Below are positions 1 through 9,522 of a DNA stretch of 64,000 bases, piece by piece. The stretch is from assembly GCA_963768775.1 (NCBI GenBank), contig CAVYIY010000006.1, positions 124,001-188,000 on the forward strand, written 5' to 3'. The DNA comes from FEN-33 sp963768775. Its GTDB lineage: Archaea > Thermoplasmatota > Thermoplasmata > Methanomassiliicoccales > UBA472. Made by a program: the position numbers and the translations under genes. The notes below the pieces were generated by a model that had not been told where the DNA came from, did not search any database, and saw only the letters and a program-made list of their open reading frames with translations. How positions within the stretch are numbered: position 1 is the stretch's first letter; the number at the start of each line of letters is the position of its first letter.

Positions 1-302
1 TGACCCTTGTCATCGGTGTGCTGAATGATAAGGACCTCGATGGCGTGGTGGGGCCATTTGCTGGGATCGCCGCAAGGGCCATCGCAACTGCACCAGCAAC
101 AGAGCGTGCCTATGCCGCCAATGAGGTCGCTAGAGTGCTTGACCGGTACCTTAAGACTGTGGAAATCGAGCCAAATATACCACATGCGATCAATCGCGCA
201 AGGGAAATATGTGGAGTCTCCGGTGCCATATTGATCACTGGGTCGATTTACACCATCGGAGAGGCGAAGGCCTGGTTGGATTCTCATGAAAGACCCGCGT
301 AA
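1..302 (+). CDS. folC: Folylpolyglutamate/dihydrofolate synthase, C-terminal part (partial)
   Basis: The reading frame is open from base 3 and runs off the left edge, so only about the last 100 residues are present. The piece starts with T-L-V-I-G-V-L-N-D-K-D and ends with a V-S-G-A-I-L-I-T-G-S strand, the usual C-terminal Rossmann-like domain of Mur ligase/FolC enzymes, which add glutamate to folate- or pterin-type cofactors in the cytoplasm. The catalytic ATP-binding domain lies outside the window, so the exact substrate cannot be judged. It overlaps the nth start by 17 bases, which suggests co-transcription. The Mur-ligase family call is fairly safe; FolC specifically is inference from the local motifs. 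Confidence 0.7.
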   Translation, partial: TLVIGVLNDKDLDGVVGPFAGIAARAIATAPATERAYAANEVARVLDRYLKTVEIEPNIPHAINRAREICGVSGAILITGSIYTIGEAKAWLDSHERPA

Positions 303-957
303 GATCATGACCCTGATCCGAGGCGCTGTGAAGATAGGCGCTTTTCCCGGTATGAATGAGGACGGCAATGCTGGCTGGGCGTCCGATCCCTTCCACGTGC
401 TGATTGCGACCGTACTTTCCCAACGGACGCGCGACAAGAACACTGCTAACGCCTCGGAAAGGCTTTTCAAAAAGTACAATACGCCATTCCAGATCGCCAA
501 CGCGCCGGAAGAACGCCTGAGGGAACTCATCCGCGACGCGGGGTTCCCAAATCAAAAGGCCAAGGCGATCAAAGAGATATCGCGGCGAATCCATGAAGAG
601 AACGGCGATGAAGTGCCGAGGACGATCGAGGCTCTCCTCTCGTTCCCGATGGTCGGTCGCAAGACCGCGAATTGCGTGCTCTCCTATGCTTTCCATATCC
701 CAGCCATATGCGTTGACACTCATGTTCACCGGATTTCAAACCGAATCGGGCTCGTCTGCTCCATTGATCCGGAGGGAACTGAGAGGCAGCTGGTCAATAT
801 CGTGCCTCAGGACCTTTGGATAGAGGTGAACTCTCTCATGGTTCGATTCGGCCAGACTATTTGCCTTCCTCGTGGACCGCGCTGCAGCGTTTGTCCTGTC
901 TCGTCCACATGCGATTACTTTCGGGAGGTCGCCTCAAGGCAGATCAAGAATGTTTGA
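286..957 (+). CDS. nth: Endonuclease III (DNA glycosylase/AP lyase)
   Basis: This 223-residue protein of the HhH-GPD family removes oxidised pyrimidines and cleaves the abasic site during base-excision repair. The helix-hairpin-helix and catalytic Lys are visible in V-G-R-K-T-A-N (about 123-129), and the catalytic Asp in V-D-T-H-V-H (about 143-148). A 4Fe-4S cluster loop closes the protein with spacing C-X6-C-X2-C-X5-C (about 195-211). Length fits the family. The ATG at 286 lies inside the end of the folC-like gene, implying translational coupling. Confidence 0.95.
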   Translation: MKDPRKIMTLIRGAVKIGAFPGMNEDGNAGWASDPFHVLIATVLSQRTRDKNTANASERLFKKYNTPFQIANAPEERLRELIRDAGFPNQKAKAIKEISRRIHEENGDEVPRTIEALLSFPMVGRKTANCVLSYAFHIPAICVDTHVHRISNRIGLVCSIDPEGTERQLVNIVPQDLWIEVNSLMVRFGQTICLPRGPRCSVCPVSSTCDYFREVASRQIKNV

Positions 958-972
958 ATGATGATCCGGGCA

Positions 973-1260
973 TTACATTTTCAAGGAGTCGTCAATCTTC
1001 CTTCTCATTTCCTTTTCCAGCTGCTGTTCAGCTTCCCATTTATCCAGGGTATTGAAAGATTCCTTGAGTTGTTTCAGGCAATCAAAACAAATGTATCGAC
1101 CGCCGATGTTCTTCATCGGTCTGTTCTTATATCCTACCTTCTCGCAGATCCAGCAGGAGTGCATTTCCTTGGTCATATGCTCGACATACGCCTCCATCTT
1201 CCTTCCCTCGATGATGGATTCCAAGGTCTCCTCCCGACTGATTCTCTTCTCTGCAGGCAT
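973..1260 (-). CDS. Small zinc-finger protein of unknown function
   Basis: A 95-residue protein with two CxxC pairs (C-W-I-C near 36-39 and C-F-D-C near 58-61) that would form one zinc-binding knuckle, followed by a charged helical tail rich in Lys and Glu. It converges on nth with 15 bases between the stops. I do not recognise a named family. The two well-placed CxxC motifs and lack of a competing frame support a real gene; its role could be nucleic-acid or protein binding. Confidence 0.65.
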   Translation of the reverse strand: MPAEKRISREETLESIIEGRKMEAYVEHMTKEMHSCWICEKVGYKNRPMKNIGGRYICFDCLKQLKESFNTLDKWEAEQQLEKEMRRKIDDSLKM

Positions 1261-1448
1261 GTCAGAATAGGTATCCAGCAGGCTACTATTTTAATGTGAC
1301 CGGTGAAGGCCGCACCAGGGCTGGATGGAGGCATTCGCTTTACCGACCACATCTATTAGAATGCAGCTTGCGGCTCATTCCAAGCCTAGCAATTGGGCGG
1401 CGCCAAGAACAAATATCCCGGGTATCCTCTGATTTTTCCGGCGAGAAA

Positions 1449-2129
1449 ATGGTGAAGATCCGCTACCTCGGTCACTCGGCATTCCAGTTGTTCGGATTGA
1501 AAGGAACAGTCCTCATAGACCCGTATTTAAGAGGAAACCCCAAAGCATCCACGACCCCCGATAAGGTGGATGCAGATGTCATCTTGGTCACCCATGCCCA
1601 CGGGGATCACCTGGGGGATGCCATTGAAATCGCGAAGAAGAATGACGCCGTAATCCTGGCCACATTCGAGCTTGCTTCGTACTGCGAAAGCAAGGGCGCC
1701 AAGGTGCTCGATGGTCATTTTGGTGGCGTAGTGAGCACCGAAGCATGCAAAGTCAAGATATTTCCGGCAATCCATTCGTCCTCGATTTCCGGTCGGCTCA
1801 TCAGCATGCCATCATCCTTCGTGGTCGATATCGATTCGAAGATCGTCTACCATGCTGGCGACACTTCTCTGTTCGGCGACATGTTATTGATCGGAGAGGA
1901 ATTCAATTTGGATGTCGCATTGTTGCCAATTGGAGGCCACTACACCATGGGAATGGCCGATGCTGTGAGGGCGCAGAAGAGGCTCAGGGCAAAGGTGGTT
2001 ATCCCGATGCACTACAACACCCACGACCTGATTCTGGCCAATCCCGTGGAATTCAAATGCATGATTGAAAAGGCGGGATTGGGAAAATGCGTCGTTCTGG
2101 ATCCTGGCCAAGACCTCGAGTTAGCATGA
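1449..2129 (+). CDS. Metal-dependent hydrolase, UPF0173 metallo-beta-lactamase fold
   Basis: A 226-residue MBL-fold protein of the UPF0173 type. The metal site is visible as T-H-A-H-G-D-H (about 51-57), with further ligands in Y-H-A-G-D-T and P-M-H-Y-N. Members are predicted hydrolases whose substrate is unknown. The frame extends upstream to 1296, but the start at 1449 (M-V-K-I-R-Y-L-G-H-S-A) matches the family N-terminus. No gene occupies 1261-1448. Confidence 0.85.
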   Translation: MVKIRYLGHSAFQLFGLKGTVLIDPYLRGNPKASTTPDKVDADVILVTHAHGDHLGDAIEIAKKNDAVILATFELASYCESKGAKVLDGHFGGVVSTEACKVKIFPAIHSSSISGRLISMPSSFVVDIDSKIVYHAGDTSLFGDMLLIGEEFNLDVALLPIGGHYTMGMADAVRAQKRLRAKVVIPMHYNTHDLILANPVEFKCMIEKAGLGKCVVLDPGQDLELA

Positions 2130-2297
2130 CTGCTAGCCCATTATTATGTTGGTCGAATGATCGTCAGGCCGAGCTCTCGAAGTATGTTTTGACCTCAAAT
2201 AGCGGATTATGGATCGAGAATCCTCCGATGCCAGCATTGGTGGCTCCAAAGTTCTTTTTACACCCCGGTCTATCTGCCATGACAACAGGATCAGCAT

Positions 2298-3221
2298 ATG
2301 ATAGAAACGCAGCATCTTGGAAGGGTCTTCGACGGGACTGTGGCTGTCGAGGACGTCTCGTTCTCTATCAAAGATGGAGAGGCCTTCGCTTTTCTCGGGC
2401 CCAACGGAGCGGGCAAGACAACGACGGTGAGGATGCTTTGTTGCCTCATCGGTGCCACGAGCGGTACCGGCCTGATTGACGGTCTGGACATTCGGGACAA
2501 GGCCAACCATATCCGAATCCGCGGCATGATAGGTTTCCTTCCGGAGAATCCCGGGTTGTATGAATCGCTGAGTGCCCACCGAAATCTCGATTTTTATGCC
2601 AGGCTATATGGCGTCCCGGAGAAGGAACGAGAAGCCAGAATATCGGCCATGCTGAAAAGACTGGGCATCTATGAACGGCGGAACGATGCGGTCGGTAAGT
2701 TCTCGAAGGGGATGAAGCAGAAGATCGCAATCGCCAGAGCGTTGATGCATGAGCCCTTCTATATCTTCCTGGATGAGCCGACTGCGGCCCTCGACCCTGA
2801 GGCGTCCATCACGGTGCGCAATTTCTTGCTCGAGTTGAAGAAAGAAGGGCGGACCATATTCCTGAACACGCATAACCTGGATGAGGCTCAGAGGGTGTGC
2901 GATCGGATCGGAGTATTGAAGACACGCCTTCTGGCAACGGGAACACCAGAAGAACTGGCAAGCCGATTCTTCGGTAAGAGTACGATTGTCTACCTCAAGG
3001 AGCCAAATCCGGATTATTTGCAGCCGCTTCAACATCTGCCAGGTGTACTGGACGTCCGACTTGAAGGCAAGACCATATTGCTTTCCCTTGTCGACCCATC
3101 AGAACAGAATCCATTGATAGTCTCCACTCTCATTTCAAGAGGGGCACAGATCGAATATGTTCAAGAGGTCAAGCATGGCCTTGAGGACATCTACCTCAAA
3201 TTGATGGGGGGGGCGAAATGA
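2298..3221 (+). CDS. ABC transporter ATP-binding protein (ABC-2 exporter)
   Basis: A 307-residue ATPase. Walker A is G-P-N-G-A-G-K-T-T (about 34-42), the signature is F-S-K-G-M-K-Q-K (the LSGGQ position, degenerate), Walker B is Y-I-F-L-D-E-P-T, and the switch His is in N-T-H. The C-terminal domain of about 90 residues is typical of multidrug/Na+-type ABC-2 exporters (CcmA/NatA-like). It overlaps the following permease gene by four bases (ATGA), so the two form one transporter. The substrate is unknown. Confidence 0.92.
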   Translation: MIETQHLGRVFDGTVAVEDVSFSIKDGEAFAFLGPNGAGKTTTVRMLCCLIGATSGTGLIDGLDIRDKANHIRIRGMIGFLPENPGLYESLSAHRNLDFYARLYGVPEKEREARISAMLKRLGIYERRNDAVGKFSKGMKQKIAIARALMHEPFYIFLDEPTAALDPEASITVRNFLLELKKEGRTIFLNTHNLDEAQRVCDRIGVLKTRLLATGTPEELASRFFGKSTIVYLKEPNPDYLQPLQHLPGVLDVRLEGKTILLSLVDPSEQNPLIVSTLISRGAQIEYVQEVKHGLEDIYLKLMGGAK

Positions 3222-4246
3222 GGTTCGAGAAATCCTGGATCATCGTAAGAAAGGAATTCTCCGAGTTCAGGAAGAACAAATACATCCTCTATTCGCTGTT
3301 TCTCATGCCGATATTGATGGCAGTGGTGCTGCCATTAGTGTACTTGGTGCCGATCTCGACGTTCGCCACCCCTCCAGCAGACCACCCTCTGGACCTGGGC
3401 ATCAGCATCGTGCAAGACATCCAAGGTGGCAATCAATCGAACAACAGTTTCGCGAATATCCGTTTCTTCGATGCGAATCTGGAGAACATGATAGCGAACA
3501 AGTGCGAATTCTTCAATTGCACGATATCGTCCTCCGTCATAAGAAATTCCAATTTGACCAACTCTTCGATCACTGTTTCTGTCGTGGAGCATAGTAATTT
3601 GCGGTCCTCGATGACCATCGGCAGCAGCACGCCTGGATCATTGTTTCTCGGATCTCAAAGCGAGTCCGAGCAATACCTCATCCTGATCATCGACTCTCTG
3701 CTGATGTTCTTCGTCCTCATACCGGCGATCATCCCTACCGTCATCGCGTCCTACTCATTCGTCGGGGAGAAGCTCAATAAATCGCTCGAACCTCTCCTTG
3801 CCACTCCCACCACCGACACCGAGCTGCTGGCGGGCAAGGTGCTGGCCATTTTCATTCCGTCGGTTTTGGTCACCTGGATCTCGTTGCTGCCTGCTATTGT
3901 CATAGTCGATATCGTTACCCGCCCGATCCTCGGCTATTACATTCTGCCGAATATGATATGGATTCTTGGCGTCTTCTTTGTCGCGCCTCTGTTCTGTATC
4001 CTCAGCGTGTTGGTGAACGTGATCGTTTCCGCAAGAGTTAGCGATGTGCGCACCTCACAGCAAATCGGCAGCATCGTCGTCCTGCCCGCGATTGCCTTCT
4101 TCATCGTGGCCTTGGCCGGGGTGGTCGTGCTCAACGAGGCATATATGCTCCTTCTTGGAGTGGGGATCCTTACAGTGGACCTGGTGGTCTTCTTCATTTC
4201 ATTGAGAGTATTCCAGAGGGAGGAGATCCTCGTCAAATGGAAATGA
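3218..4246 (+). CDS. ABC-2 type transporter permease
   Basis: This 342-residue membrane protein is the partner of the preceding ATPase. One transmembrane segment lies near 24-45, then a large outside loop, then about five membrane segments between 155 and 330. The outside loop (about 80-140) contains an Asn/Ser/Leu-rich run resembling short pentapeptide-like repeats. Expected role is export of a small molecule, lipid or peptide, or Na+ extrusion. It ends with a cytoplasmic basic tail. Confidence 0.88.
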   Translation: MRFEKSWIIVRKEFSEFRKNKYILYSLFLMPILMAVVLPLVYLVPISTFATPPADHPLDLGISIVQDIQGGNQSNNSFANIRFFDANLENMIANKCEFFNCTISSSVIRNSNLTNSSITVSVVEHSNLRSSMTIGSSTPGSLFLGSQSESEQYLILIIDSLLMFFVLIPAIIPTVIASYSFVGEKLNKSLEPLLATPTTDTELLAGKVLAIFIPSVLVTWISLLPAIVIVDIVTRPILGYYILPNMIWILGVFFVAPLFCILSVLVNVIVSARVSDVRTSQQIGSIVVLPAIAFFIVALAGVVVLNEAYMLLLGVGILTVDLVVFFISLRVFQREEILVKWK

Positions 4247-4328
4247 CAACGGCATTGCGTTCGTCATATTGGCTTCTCGGCGAAACCGCATATCATTATT
4301 TGCTAGAGTGCATTTACTCTTGAACGTC

Positions 4329-5426
4329 ATGATCGCGATAGTAATGGGCACTCGTCCCGAGATAATCAAGATGTCACCGGTGGTGAGAGCTTGTCAGTCA
4401 AAGGGCCTGGATTTCTTCATTCTTCATACTGGGCAGCACTATTCCTATTCAATGGACAGAGTGTTCTTCGAGGAACTGGAGCTTCCAGAGCCAAAGCACA
4501 ACCTGGAGGTGGGAAGCGGGCCTCATGGGGAGCAGACGGGCAAGATCATTACTGGGGTCGAGAAGATATTGATCGAGGAAAAAGCATCGGTCGTTCTCGT
4601 CCAGGGTGATACGAACACCGTCTTGGGAGCTGCTCTGGCCGCCTCGAAGCTGGGGATTAAGATCGGACATGTCGAAGCCGGCCTCCGTTCGTTCGATCGG
4701 ACAATGCCCGAAGAAACGAACAGAATCCTGGCCGACCACCTCTCTGATTATCTTTTCGCACCGACCAAAGCGGCCAAGGAGAATCTCGCAAGCGAAGGGA
4801 TCCGCAAAGGCGTGTACATCACCGGCAACACCATCGTCGACGCGGTTAACCAGAATATAGTATTCGCACAAAGAAAATCGAGAATACTGGGAAGAATGGG
4901 ATTGACCAAACAGGGCTACATCCTTGCCACCGCCCACCGTCAAGAGAATGTTGATAACCCTGCGAGGTTGGAGGGCATTGTCGAGGGATTGAGGGCTGTT
5001 GGCGAGAAGATGTCAAAGCCCGTCCTCTTTCCGGCCCATCCGCGCACGCAACATAGGTTGAAGGAATTCGGGATCGACGCCGCAGGCATTTCGATCATTG
5101 ATCCCATTGGCTATCTGGACTTTCTTCAGATCGAAGCAAATGCGAGCTTAATATTGACAGATTCGGGCGGGATCCAAGAAGAGGCATGCATATTGGGCGT
5201 CAAGTGCGTGACCCTAAGAGAGAACACGGAGAGGCCAGAGACCATCCAGGTCGGCTCCAATGCGTTGGCCGGAACCGACCCCAAGCGCATTCTGGTGCAG
5301 TCGATTCGGATGGCGGATTCCAAGGGGAGATGGAGGAATCCTTTCGGTGATGGCAACTCCGCCATGAGAATCGTGGAGCGGATCAGCAAAGGAAGAAGTC
5401 CTGAACTATGTGATCATGAGCAGTGA
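4329..5426 (+). CDS. wecB: UDP-N-acetylglucosamine 2-epimerase (non-hydrolysing)
   Basis: A 365-residue enzyme that interconverts UDP-GlcNAc and UDP-ManNAc for surface polysaccharide or N-glycan synthesis. Diagnostic stretches are G-T-R-P-E-I-I-K at the N-terminus, V-Q-G-D-T-N-T near 98, G-H-V-E-A-G-L-R-S, and D-S-G-G-I-Q-E-E near 277. The frame is open from 4269, but the ATG at 4329 (M-I-A-I-V-M-G-T-R-P) is the family start. It stands alone between an ABC exporter and a convergent metal transporter. Confidence 0.93.
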   Translation: MIAIVMGTRPEIIKMSPVVRACQSKGLDFFILHTGQHYSYSMDRVFFEELELPEPKHNLEVGSGPHGEQTGKIITGVEKILIEEKASVVLVQGDTNTVLGAALAASKLGIKIGHVEAGLRSFDRTMPEETNRILADHLSDYLFAPTKAAKENLASEGIRKGVYITGNTIVDAVNQNIVFAQRKSRILGRMGLTKQGYILATAHRQENVDNPARLEGIVEGLRAVGEKMSKPVLFPAHPRTQHRLKEFGIDAAGISIIDPIGYLDFLQIEANASLILTDSGGIQEEACILGVKCVTLRENTERPETIQVGSNALAGTDPKRILVQSIRMADSKGRWRNPFGDGNSAMRIVERISKGRSPELCDHEQ

Positions 5427-5548
5427 AGTATTTGTCACACGGATCTATGCCAGGCACTCCAAATCGTCTAGTCGTCTCGTGATTCCAGACTGATCTCGAC
5501 GGGTCGGCAACAAGAGGACAGTTGCTTCCTCGATGTCTGGCGCGCATC

Positions 5549-6454
5549 TCATACATCAATGCGAATGAAGCCCTTCTTGTTGGCGATCTCGCATTTCTCA
5601 GACTCGCACGGTTCAAGCTTCACCGTAACATGACAGTTCGGAAGGCATTTCTCTATGTCCGTGGCCATATGCTCAGACACCTTGCTCGCCTCGCTCATGG
5701 TGATATTGTACCTGACCACCAGATGGACGTCTATGAAGCGATCGGACCCGGATTTGCGGGTTCGCAGCTCGTGGAACCCCACATAGAGATTCCTATGCTC
5801 TTCCAGCACCTTTCTGACCTTCTCCACCTCGTCGTCCGGGAGTTTCTCATCGACCAGTCCCTTCTGCGCCTCCCTGGTAAGGTCATAGGCCGCCTTCATG
5901 ATCATCAGGGCGACGAAGATGGCCACAATCGGGTCCAGTACGGTCCAGTTGGTGAGGTTGATTAGCACAAGACCAAGGAAGACGCCGAGCGAGGTATAGA
6001 CGTCAGTCTTCAAATGCAGACCATCCGCCTGCAGGGCGATCGAATCCTCCTCGATCCCAACCTTATACAGCTTCCTTGACACAAGGGTGTTCACAACGAC
6101 GGATATGCCCATTATAATGATGCCCGCCCATAGGAATTCCACTGGGCTGTGCGAAAAGAACTTGGTGACGCTCTCATACAAGATTATGATCGAAGCGATG
6201 AAGATCAAAATGGCCTCGATCACCCCAGCGTAATTCTCGTATTTTCCGTGGCCGTATTGATGATCGGCATCAGCAGGCTTTCCAGATTTTCTCACCGAGT
6301 AGTTGGCGATGACGGCCGCTATGAGATCGATCATAGAGTGGATTGCCTCGGAAATCACCGAGACGGACATCATCAATAGACCGGTGATGAGTTTCAATGC
6401 CACTAGGAACGAATTGCTGTAGATCGACAGCATCGCAACTTTCTGCTTTCTCAT
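5549..6454 (-). CDS. Cation diffusion facilitator (CDF) metal transporter
   Basis: A 301-residue inner-membrane antiporter exporting divalent cations such as Zn2+, Mn2+ or Fe2+. About six transmembrane helices fill residues 12-215. The metal-site pairs are H-S-M-I-D in helix 2 and H-L-K-T-D in helix 5, with a histidine-bearing loop (A-D-H-Q-Y-G-H-G-K). The cytoplasmic C-terminal domain (about 215-301) carries further His residues and a C-X4-C pair near its end. Metal specificity cannot be told. Confidence 0.9.
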   Translation of the reverse strand: MRKQKVAMLSIYSNSFLVALKLITGLLMMSVSVISEAIHSMIDLIAAVIANYSVRKSGKPADADHQYGHGKYENYAGVIEAILIFIASIIILYESVTKFFSHSPVEFLWAGIIIMGISVVVNTLVSRKLYKVGIEEDSIALQADGLHLKTDVYTSLGVFLGLVLINLTNWTVLDPIVAIFVALMIMKAAYDLTREAQKGLVDEKLPDDEVEKVRKVLEEHRNLYVGFHELRTRKSGSDRFIDVHLVVRYNITMSEASKVSEHMATDIEKCLPNCHVTVKLEPCESEKCEIANKKGFIRIDV

Positions 6455-6709
6455 TACCCGTCTTGGAAAGGGTATGTGAGATATAGGGTTATTGGCCGCT
6501 CATCTTGCCGGGCTGGGATGGGCGAATTATTTATTTCATTGGTCGAATGAATTCTGCGCTAATGCGACCCGGACCCTAATGGACAATTTGAGACAATGGG
6601 TCGATGCCGAAGCTTCGGAATGCGACTGGCACTCCCCTCTATTTTCAGACGCCTCGAAGAAATTTTTATAGCTAATGTCAGAATCTGTGCTCGCGGAAGG
6701 AGGGATGCA

Positions 6710-7381
6710 ATGAGTTCATATGCAGTCAATGAATCCAGGCCACTTGCGCAATCTGAACGCGGGAAGGCATCTGTCCGGGAAGGTCAATGGCTGAACGAGC
6801 GCGGCGAGAAAGAGACGATAAGATTCGTCCCAGTGCGCGATTACAGGGAACGCGCCATCCTGCACAGCTTGCAAATTCAAGCAAGAGCCGAAAACCCCGG
6901 ATTCGTCTGGTATGACGAGGGGAAGGACAAGGCGAAACTGGCTTGGATTAGGAGGGGAAGAGAAGGGGAAGCGGTGGGGTATTGCATTTTCAAAACCGGA
7001 CGATACGAATATTCTGAGCATGCAAGGGGGGATGTCTATGTCCCAAGGTTCATTTCACAGATATACGTGGCGGAGGAACAAAGGAGGCGATCGATAGCTA
7101 CCATGATGATCTGCGAATTCGCATCCGAAGAAGAGGCTGGCTCGCTTTGGGTGGAGAGCCCCAAGCGCGAGACCATTGCCCTGTTGCACCATCTCGGCTA
7201 CCATGAATCGAGGGACCGCTATCAATTATGGGAGATGATGTTCGGATTGACTTGCTGGTCTCGGCAGGGCCAGGTTGACCACCGCATACTTCCAGCCAAC
7301 CAGGAATTGGCCCCGGCAAGCTTCTATGAGCCCTGGTTATGGTCGGGGGAATCTGCGATTGGAATGGCCTCCCTGAGGTGA
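6710..7381 (+). CDS. GNAT-family N-acetyltransferase
   Basis: A 223-residue protein with an acetyl-CoA-binding motif A region (I-Y-V-A-E-E-Q-R-R-R-S-I-A, about 122-134) and a following V-E-S-P-K-R-E strand and helix, typical of GNAT enzymes. The substrate is unknown. The frame opens at 6596, but ATG 6710 has a strong GGAGGG ribosome site nine bases upstream, and an AT-rich TATA-like stretch lies at 6660-6670. The last 45 residues are not recognisable. Nothing else is seen in 6455-6709. Confidence 0.72.
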   Translation: MSSYAVNESRPLAQSERGKASVREGQWLNERGEKETIRFVPVRDYRERAILHSLQIQARAENPGFVWYDEGKDKAKLAWIRRGREGEAVGYCIFKTGRYEYSEHARGDVYVPRFISQIYVAEEQRRRSIATMMICEFASEEEAGSLWVESPKRETIALLHHLGYHESRDRYQLWEMMFGLTCWSRQGQVDHRILPANQELAPASFYEPWLWSGESAIGMASLR

Positions 7382-7406
7382 TTGGATAAATCATCAGTTA
7401 TCGAGC

Positions 7407-7985
7407 GTGAGTCTTGATGCGCACCCTAATATCCGTGAATACAATTCGCCACTCATGAGCGAGACCGTAAAGAAGATCGCAGCCGGGCAGAAAGTGGTAA
7501 CGATGGAGTGCGATCTACCAGATCGCAGTGCCGCAGCCCGTCGTGCGTCGCTCATGCCTTACATGATGCTCGGTTTTATCGCGGTCATCTATACTCTCCT
7601 CGTGCCAATCCTTCAGAATTGGGCGATGGCTCTGTTTGCCGTCGGCCCCGTGAGCATCCTGATCGCCTATTACGGCATTCCAGTGTCGAGGATGAAGGCG
7701 AGCCTGTACTACAAGAAGATTGACGTCTTCGAGAACGGCGCTCGCCTGAACACCAACCGCTTCTTGCGCCGATTCATTTCCAACGAGTTCCTCAAGCGGG
7801 AGCAGGTGAAGGAAATTGCGGTAGTGAAGAGGAAGGGATTTCTGGGGCTGCGCAGCGATCGCGAGATGTTCATGATCCTGAATCAGGGGACCGCCATCCC
7901 CATGATATACATCACCAAGGAGAAGGGCGAAGAGTACGGCAAGCTGATCTCGCAATCCTGGGGCGTTCCCTTCAATTTGTATTAA
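7407..7985 (+). CDS. Uncharacterised membrane protein with two transmembrane segments
   Basis: This 192-residue protein has two adjacent hydrophobic helices (about 48-90) and a C-terminal soluble domain of roughly 100 residues with alternating beta-like stretches, a layout seen in small bPH-like membrane proteins. I do not recognise a specific family. The GTG at 7407 and the ATG at 7455 are both possible starts; neither has a clear ribosome site. Confidence 0.6.
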   Translation: MSLDAHPNIREYNSPLMSETVKKIAAGQKVVTMECDLPDRSAAARRASLMPYMMLGFIAVIYTLLVPILQNWAMALFAVGPVSILIAYYGIPVSRMKASLYYKKIDVFENGARLNTNRFLRRFISNEFLKREQVKEIAVVKRKGFLGLRSDREMFMILNQGTAIPMIYITKEKGEEYGKLISQSWGVPFNLY

Positions 7986-8101
7986 AACCGCTATCGATGC
8001 AGTTGCTGCAGCCTAGCAGGGCAATGATCCGTTGCCCCTAAATGCCCCTCACTCGCCAATGCTGTTGGGCATTTACTCCGCGGCCTCTGGCTTGCATCGG
8101 G

Positions 8102-9253
8102 CTAGAGCTTCGCCAATCGTTCGCAGGCATCCTTGAGGACCTCGTCGCGCTTGGCGAAGCAGAACCTCACCAGCTTGTCCCCGCCATTGTAGGGGAAGAA
8201 AGCCGTCGCCGGAACTGCGGCGACCCCGGTCTTCTTCAGGATGTGAAGCGCCTTGTCCTTAGCGGTCTTGCCTGGAACCGAGGAAACGTCCGCAAGGACG
8301 TAGTAGGCTCCCTCCGGCTTGTACGCATCCAGACCAGCTTTCTTGCAGGCATCGAGTATCATCGTCCGCTTCGATGCATATTCCTTGCAGATGCCAGAAT
8401 AATAGGTAGGCGGCAATTCTTCAATCCCCTTCGCTGTCGCGATCTGGAAAGGGGTCGGCGTGCACACATAGACCAGGTCATTGACGTAGCCGATGGTATT
8501 CTTCCATTTCTCGTGGCAATGGGCATACCCCACCCTCCATCCCGTGATGCTGAAGGACTTTGAATAGCCTGAGATGGTGATGGTCCTCTCCTCCATGCCA
8601 TCGATCGAGGCCGGCGAGATGTGCTTCTTGTCGTCGTAGATGAAGTACTCGTATATCTCGTCCGTGAAGCAGAAGAGATCGTGGTCCACGCAGATATCCC
8701 TTAAAGCCTTCAGCTCGGACCTGGAATAGACCTTCCCCGTTGGATTAGAGGGGGTATTGATGATGATGGCCTTCGTCTTCTTGGTGATGCTCTCCTGGAT
8801 CGCATCGGCATCGAACCTCCAATCCGGGGGCGGCCCTAGACTAGGCGTGATGGGCTTGGCTCCTACCATCTGGATAGTGAAGCAATGATATTGGTAATAT
8901 GGCGCAGGGACGACGACCTCGTCGCCAGGATTCAAGAGCGCAAGGCAGGTCGCGTACATCGCTCCCGTCGTGCCATCGGAGCAGATGAGGTTCTTCTCCG
9001 CGTCGGTCTTCAGGCCGTTGAACGCTTTCACCTTCTTGGCTATGGCCTCTCGCAGAACTGGGAGCCCGTCAAATCTGGTATAGGTGTTCCAACCATCATC
9101 GATTGCTTTCTTCGCCGCTGCCACCACTAGAGGTGGGATGTCTAGATCACAGACGCCTTGAGCCAAGTTTATCCCCTTGACCTTGGCGCATTCGATGGTC
9201 ATGGCGCGGATATCGGAATGAATCATTATCTCTGACCGGTCGGATCCCCTCAA
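8102..9253 (-). CDS. Pyridoxal-phosphate aminotransferase, class I/II (aspartate aminotransferase type)
   Basis: A 383-residue fold-type I PLP enzyme. The PLP-binding lysine is in S-G-Y-S-K-S-F-S (about 222-229), the Asn/Pro region in N-T-P-S-N-P-T-G-K, and an Arg for the substrate carboxylate near the end (V-R-F-C-F-A). It would transfer amino groups between an amino acid and 2-oxoglutarate; aspartate or an aromatic/branched substrate cannot be separated by eye. The stop is TAG directly after a normal family C-terminus, so TAG terminates here. Confidence 0.88.
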   Translation of the reverse strand: MRGSDRSEIMIHSDIRAMTIECAKVKGINLAQGVCDLDIPPLVVAAAKKAIDDGWNTYTRFDGLPVLREAIAKKVKAFNGLKTDAEKNLICSDGTTGAMYATCLALLNPGDEVVVPAPYYQYHCFTIQMVGAKPITPSLGPPPDWRFDADAIQESITKKTKAIIINTPSNPTGKVYSRSELKALRDICVDHDLFCFTDEIYEYFIYDDKKHISPASIDGMEERTITISGYSKSFSITGWRVGYAHCHEKWKNTIGYVNDLVYVCTPTPFQIATAKGIEELPPTYYSGICKEYASKRTMILDACKKAGLDAYKPEGAYYVLADVSSVPGKTAKDKALHILKKTGVAAVPATAFFPYNGGDKLVRFCFAKRDEVLKDACERLAKL

Positions 9254-9315
9254 TTTAATCTCTCCTCGCTCGCCTGTGAATGTTTAACATTGTATTAATG
9301 CTTTCATTCTTATCC

Positions 9316-9522
9316 TCATCTGGCAGAGCACCTTGATGCTCTGTTCTCATCCTTGCAGAGAAATGCTCGGCTATAGCCGAACACCAAGCGGATTGCTTCG
9401 AGCCCCTCCAATCGTAGGATAACCACCTCGAGTTCTCTGAGGGGTGCCCCTCGGGGCTTGAAGTAAGTGACATCCGGCTCCTTCTCTGTCCTTCTGATGC
9501 ATCGCGTACGTCCAGGTGGCAT
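9316..9522 (-). pseudogene. Remnant of a DUF134 (COG1342) DNA-binding protein
   Basis: Residues 15-45 of this frame (P-D-V-T-Y-F-K-P-R-G-A-P-L-R-E-L-E, then L-E-A-I-R-L) match the conserved N-terminal half of the small DUF134 helix-turn-helix family. The expected HTH that should follow is lost after a frame break near 9390; short fragments of plausible sequence continue in another frame down to about 9255. It lies in a 700-base stretch otherwise free of genes. Decay, or sequencing indels in a live gene, are both possible. Confidence 0.5.

Noticed and set aside
2212..2226. Fourth TGGAT-N5-ATCCA-like site before the ABC ATPase
   Set aside because: It reads TGGAT-CGAGA-ATCCT, with a mismatch, no extra TCCA repeats and no methanogenesis gene, so it is probably chance.
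8042..8563. Plus-strand frame antisense to the aminotransferase
   Set aside because: Shadow of the minus-strand PLP enzyme, which has clear motifs.
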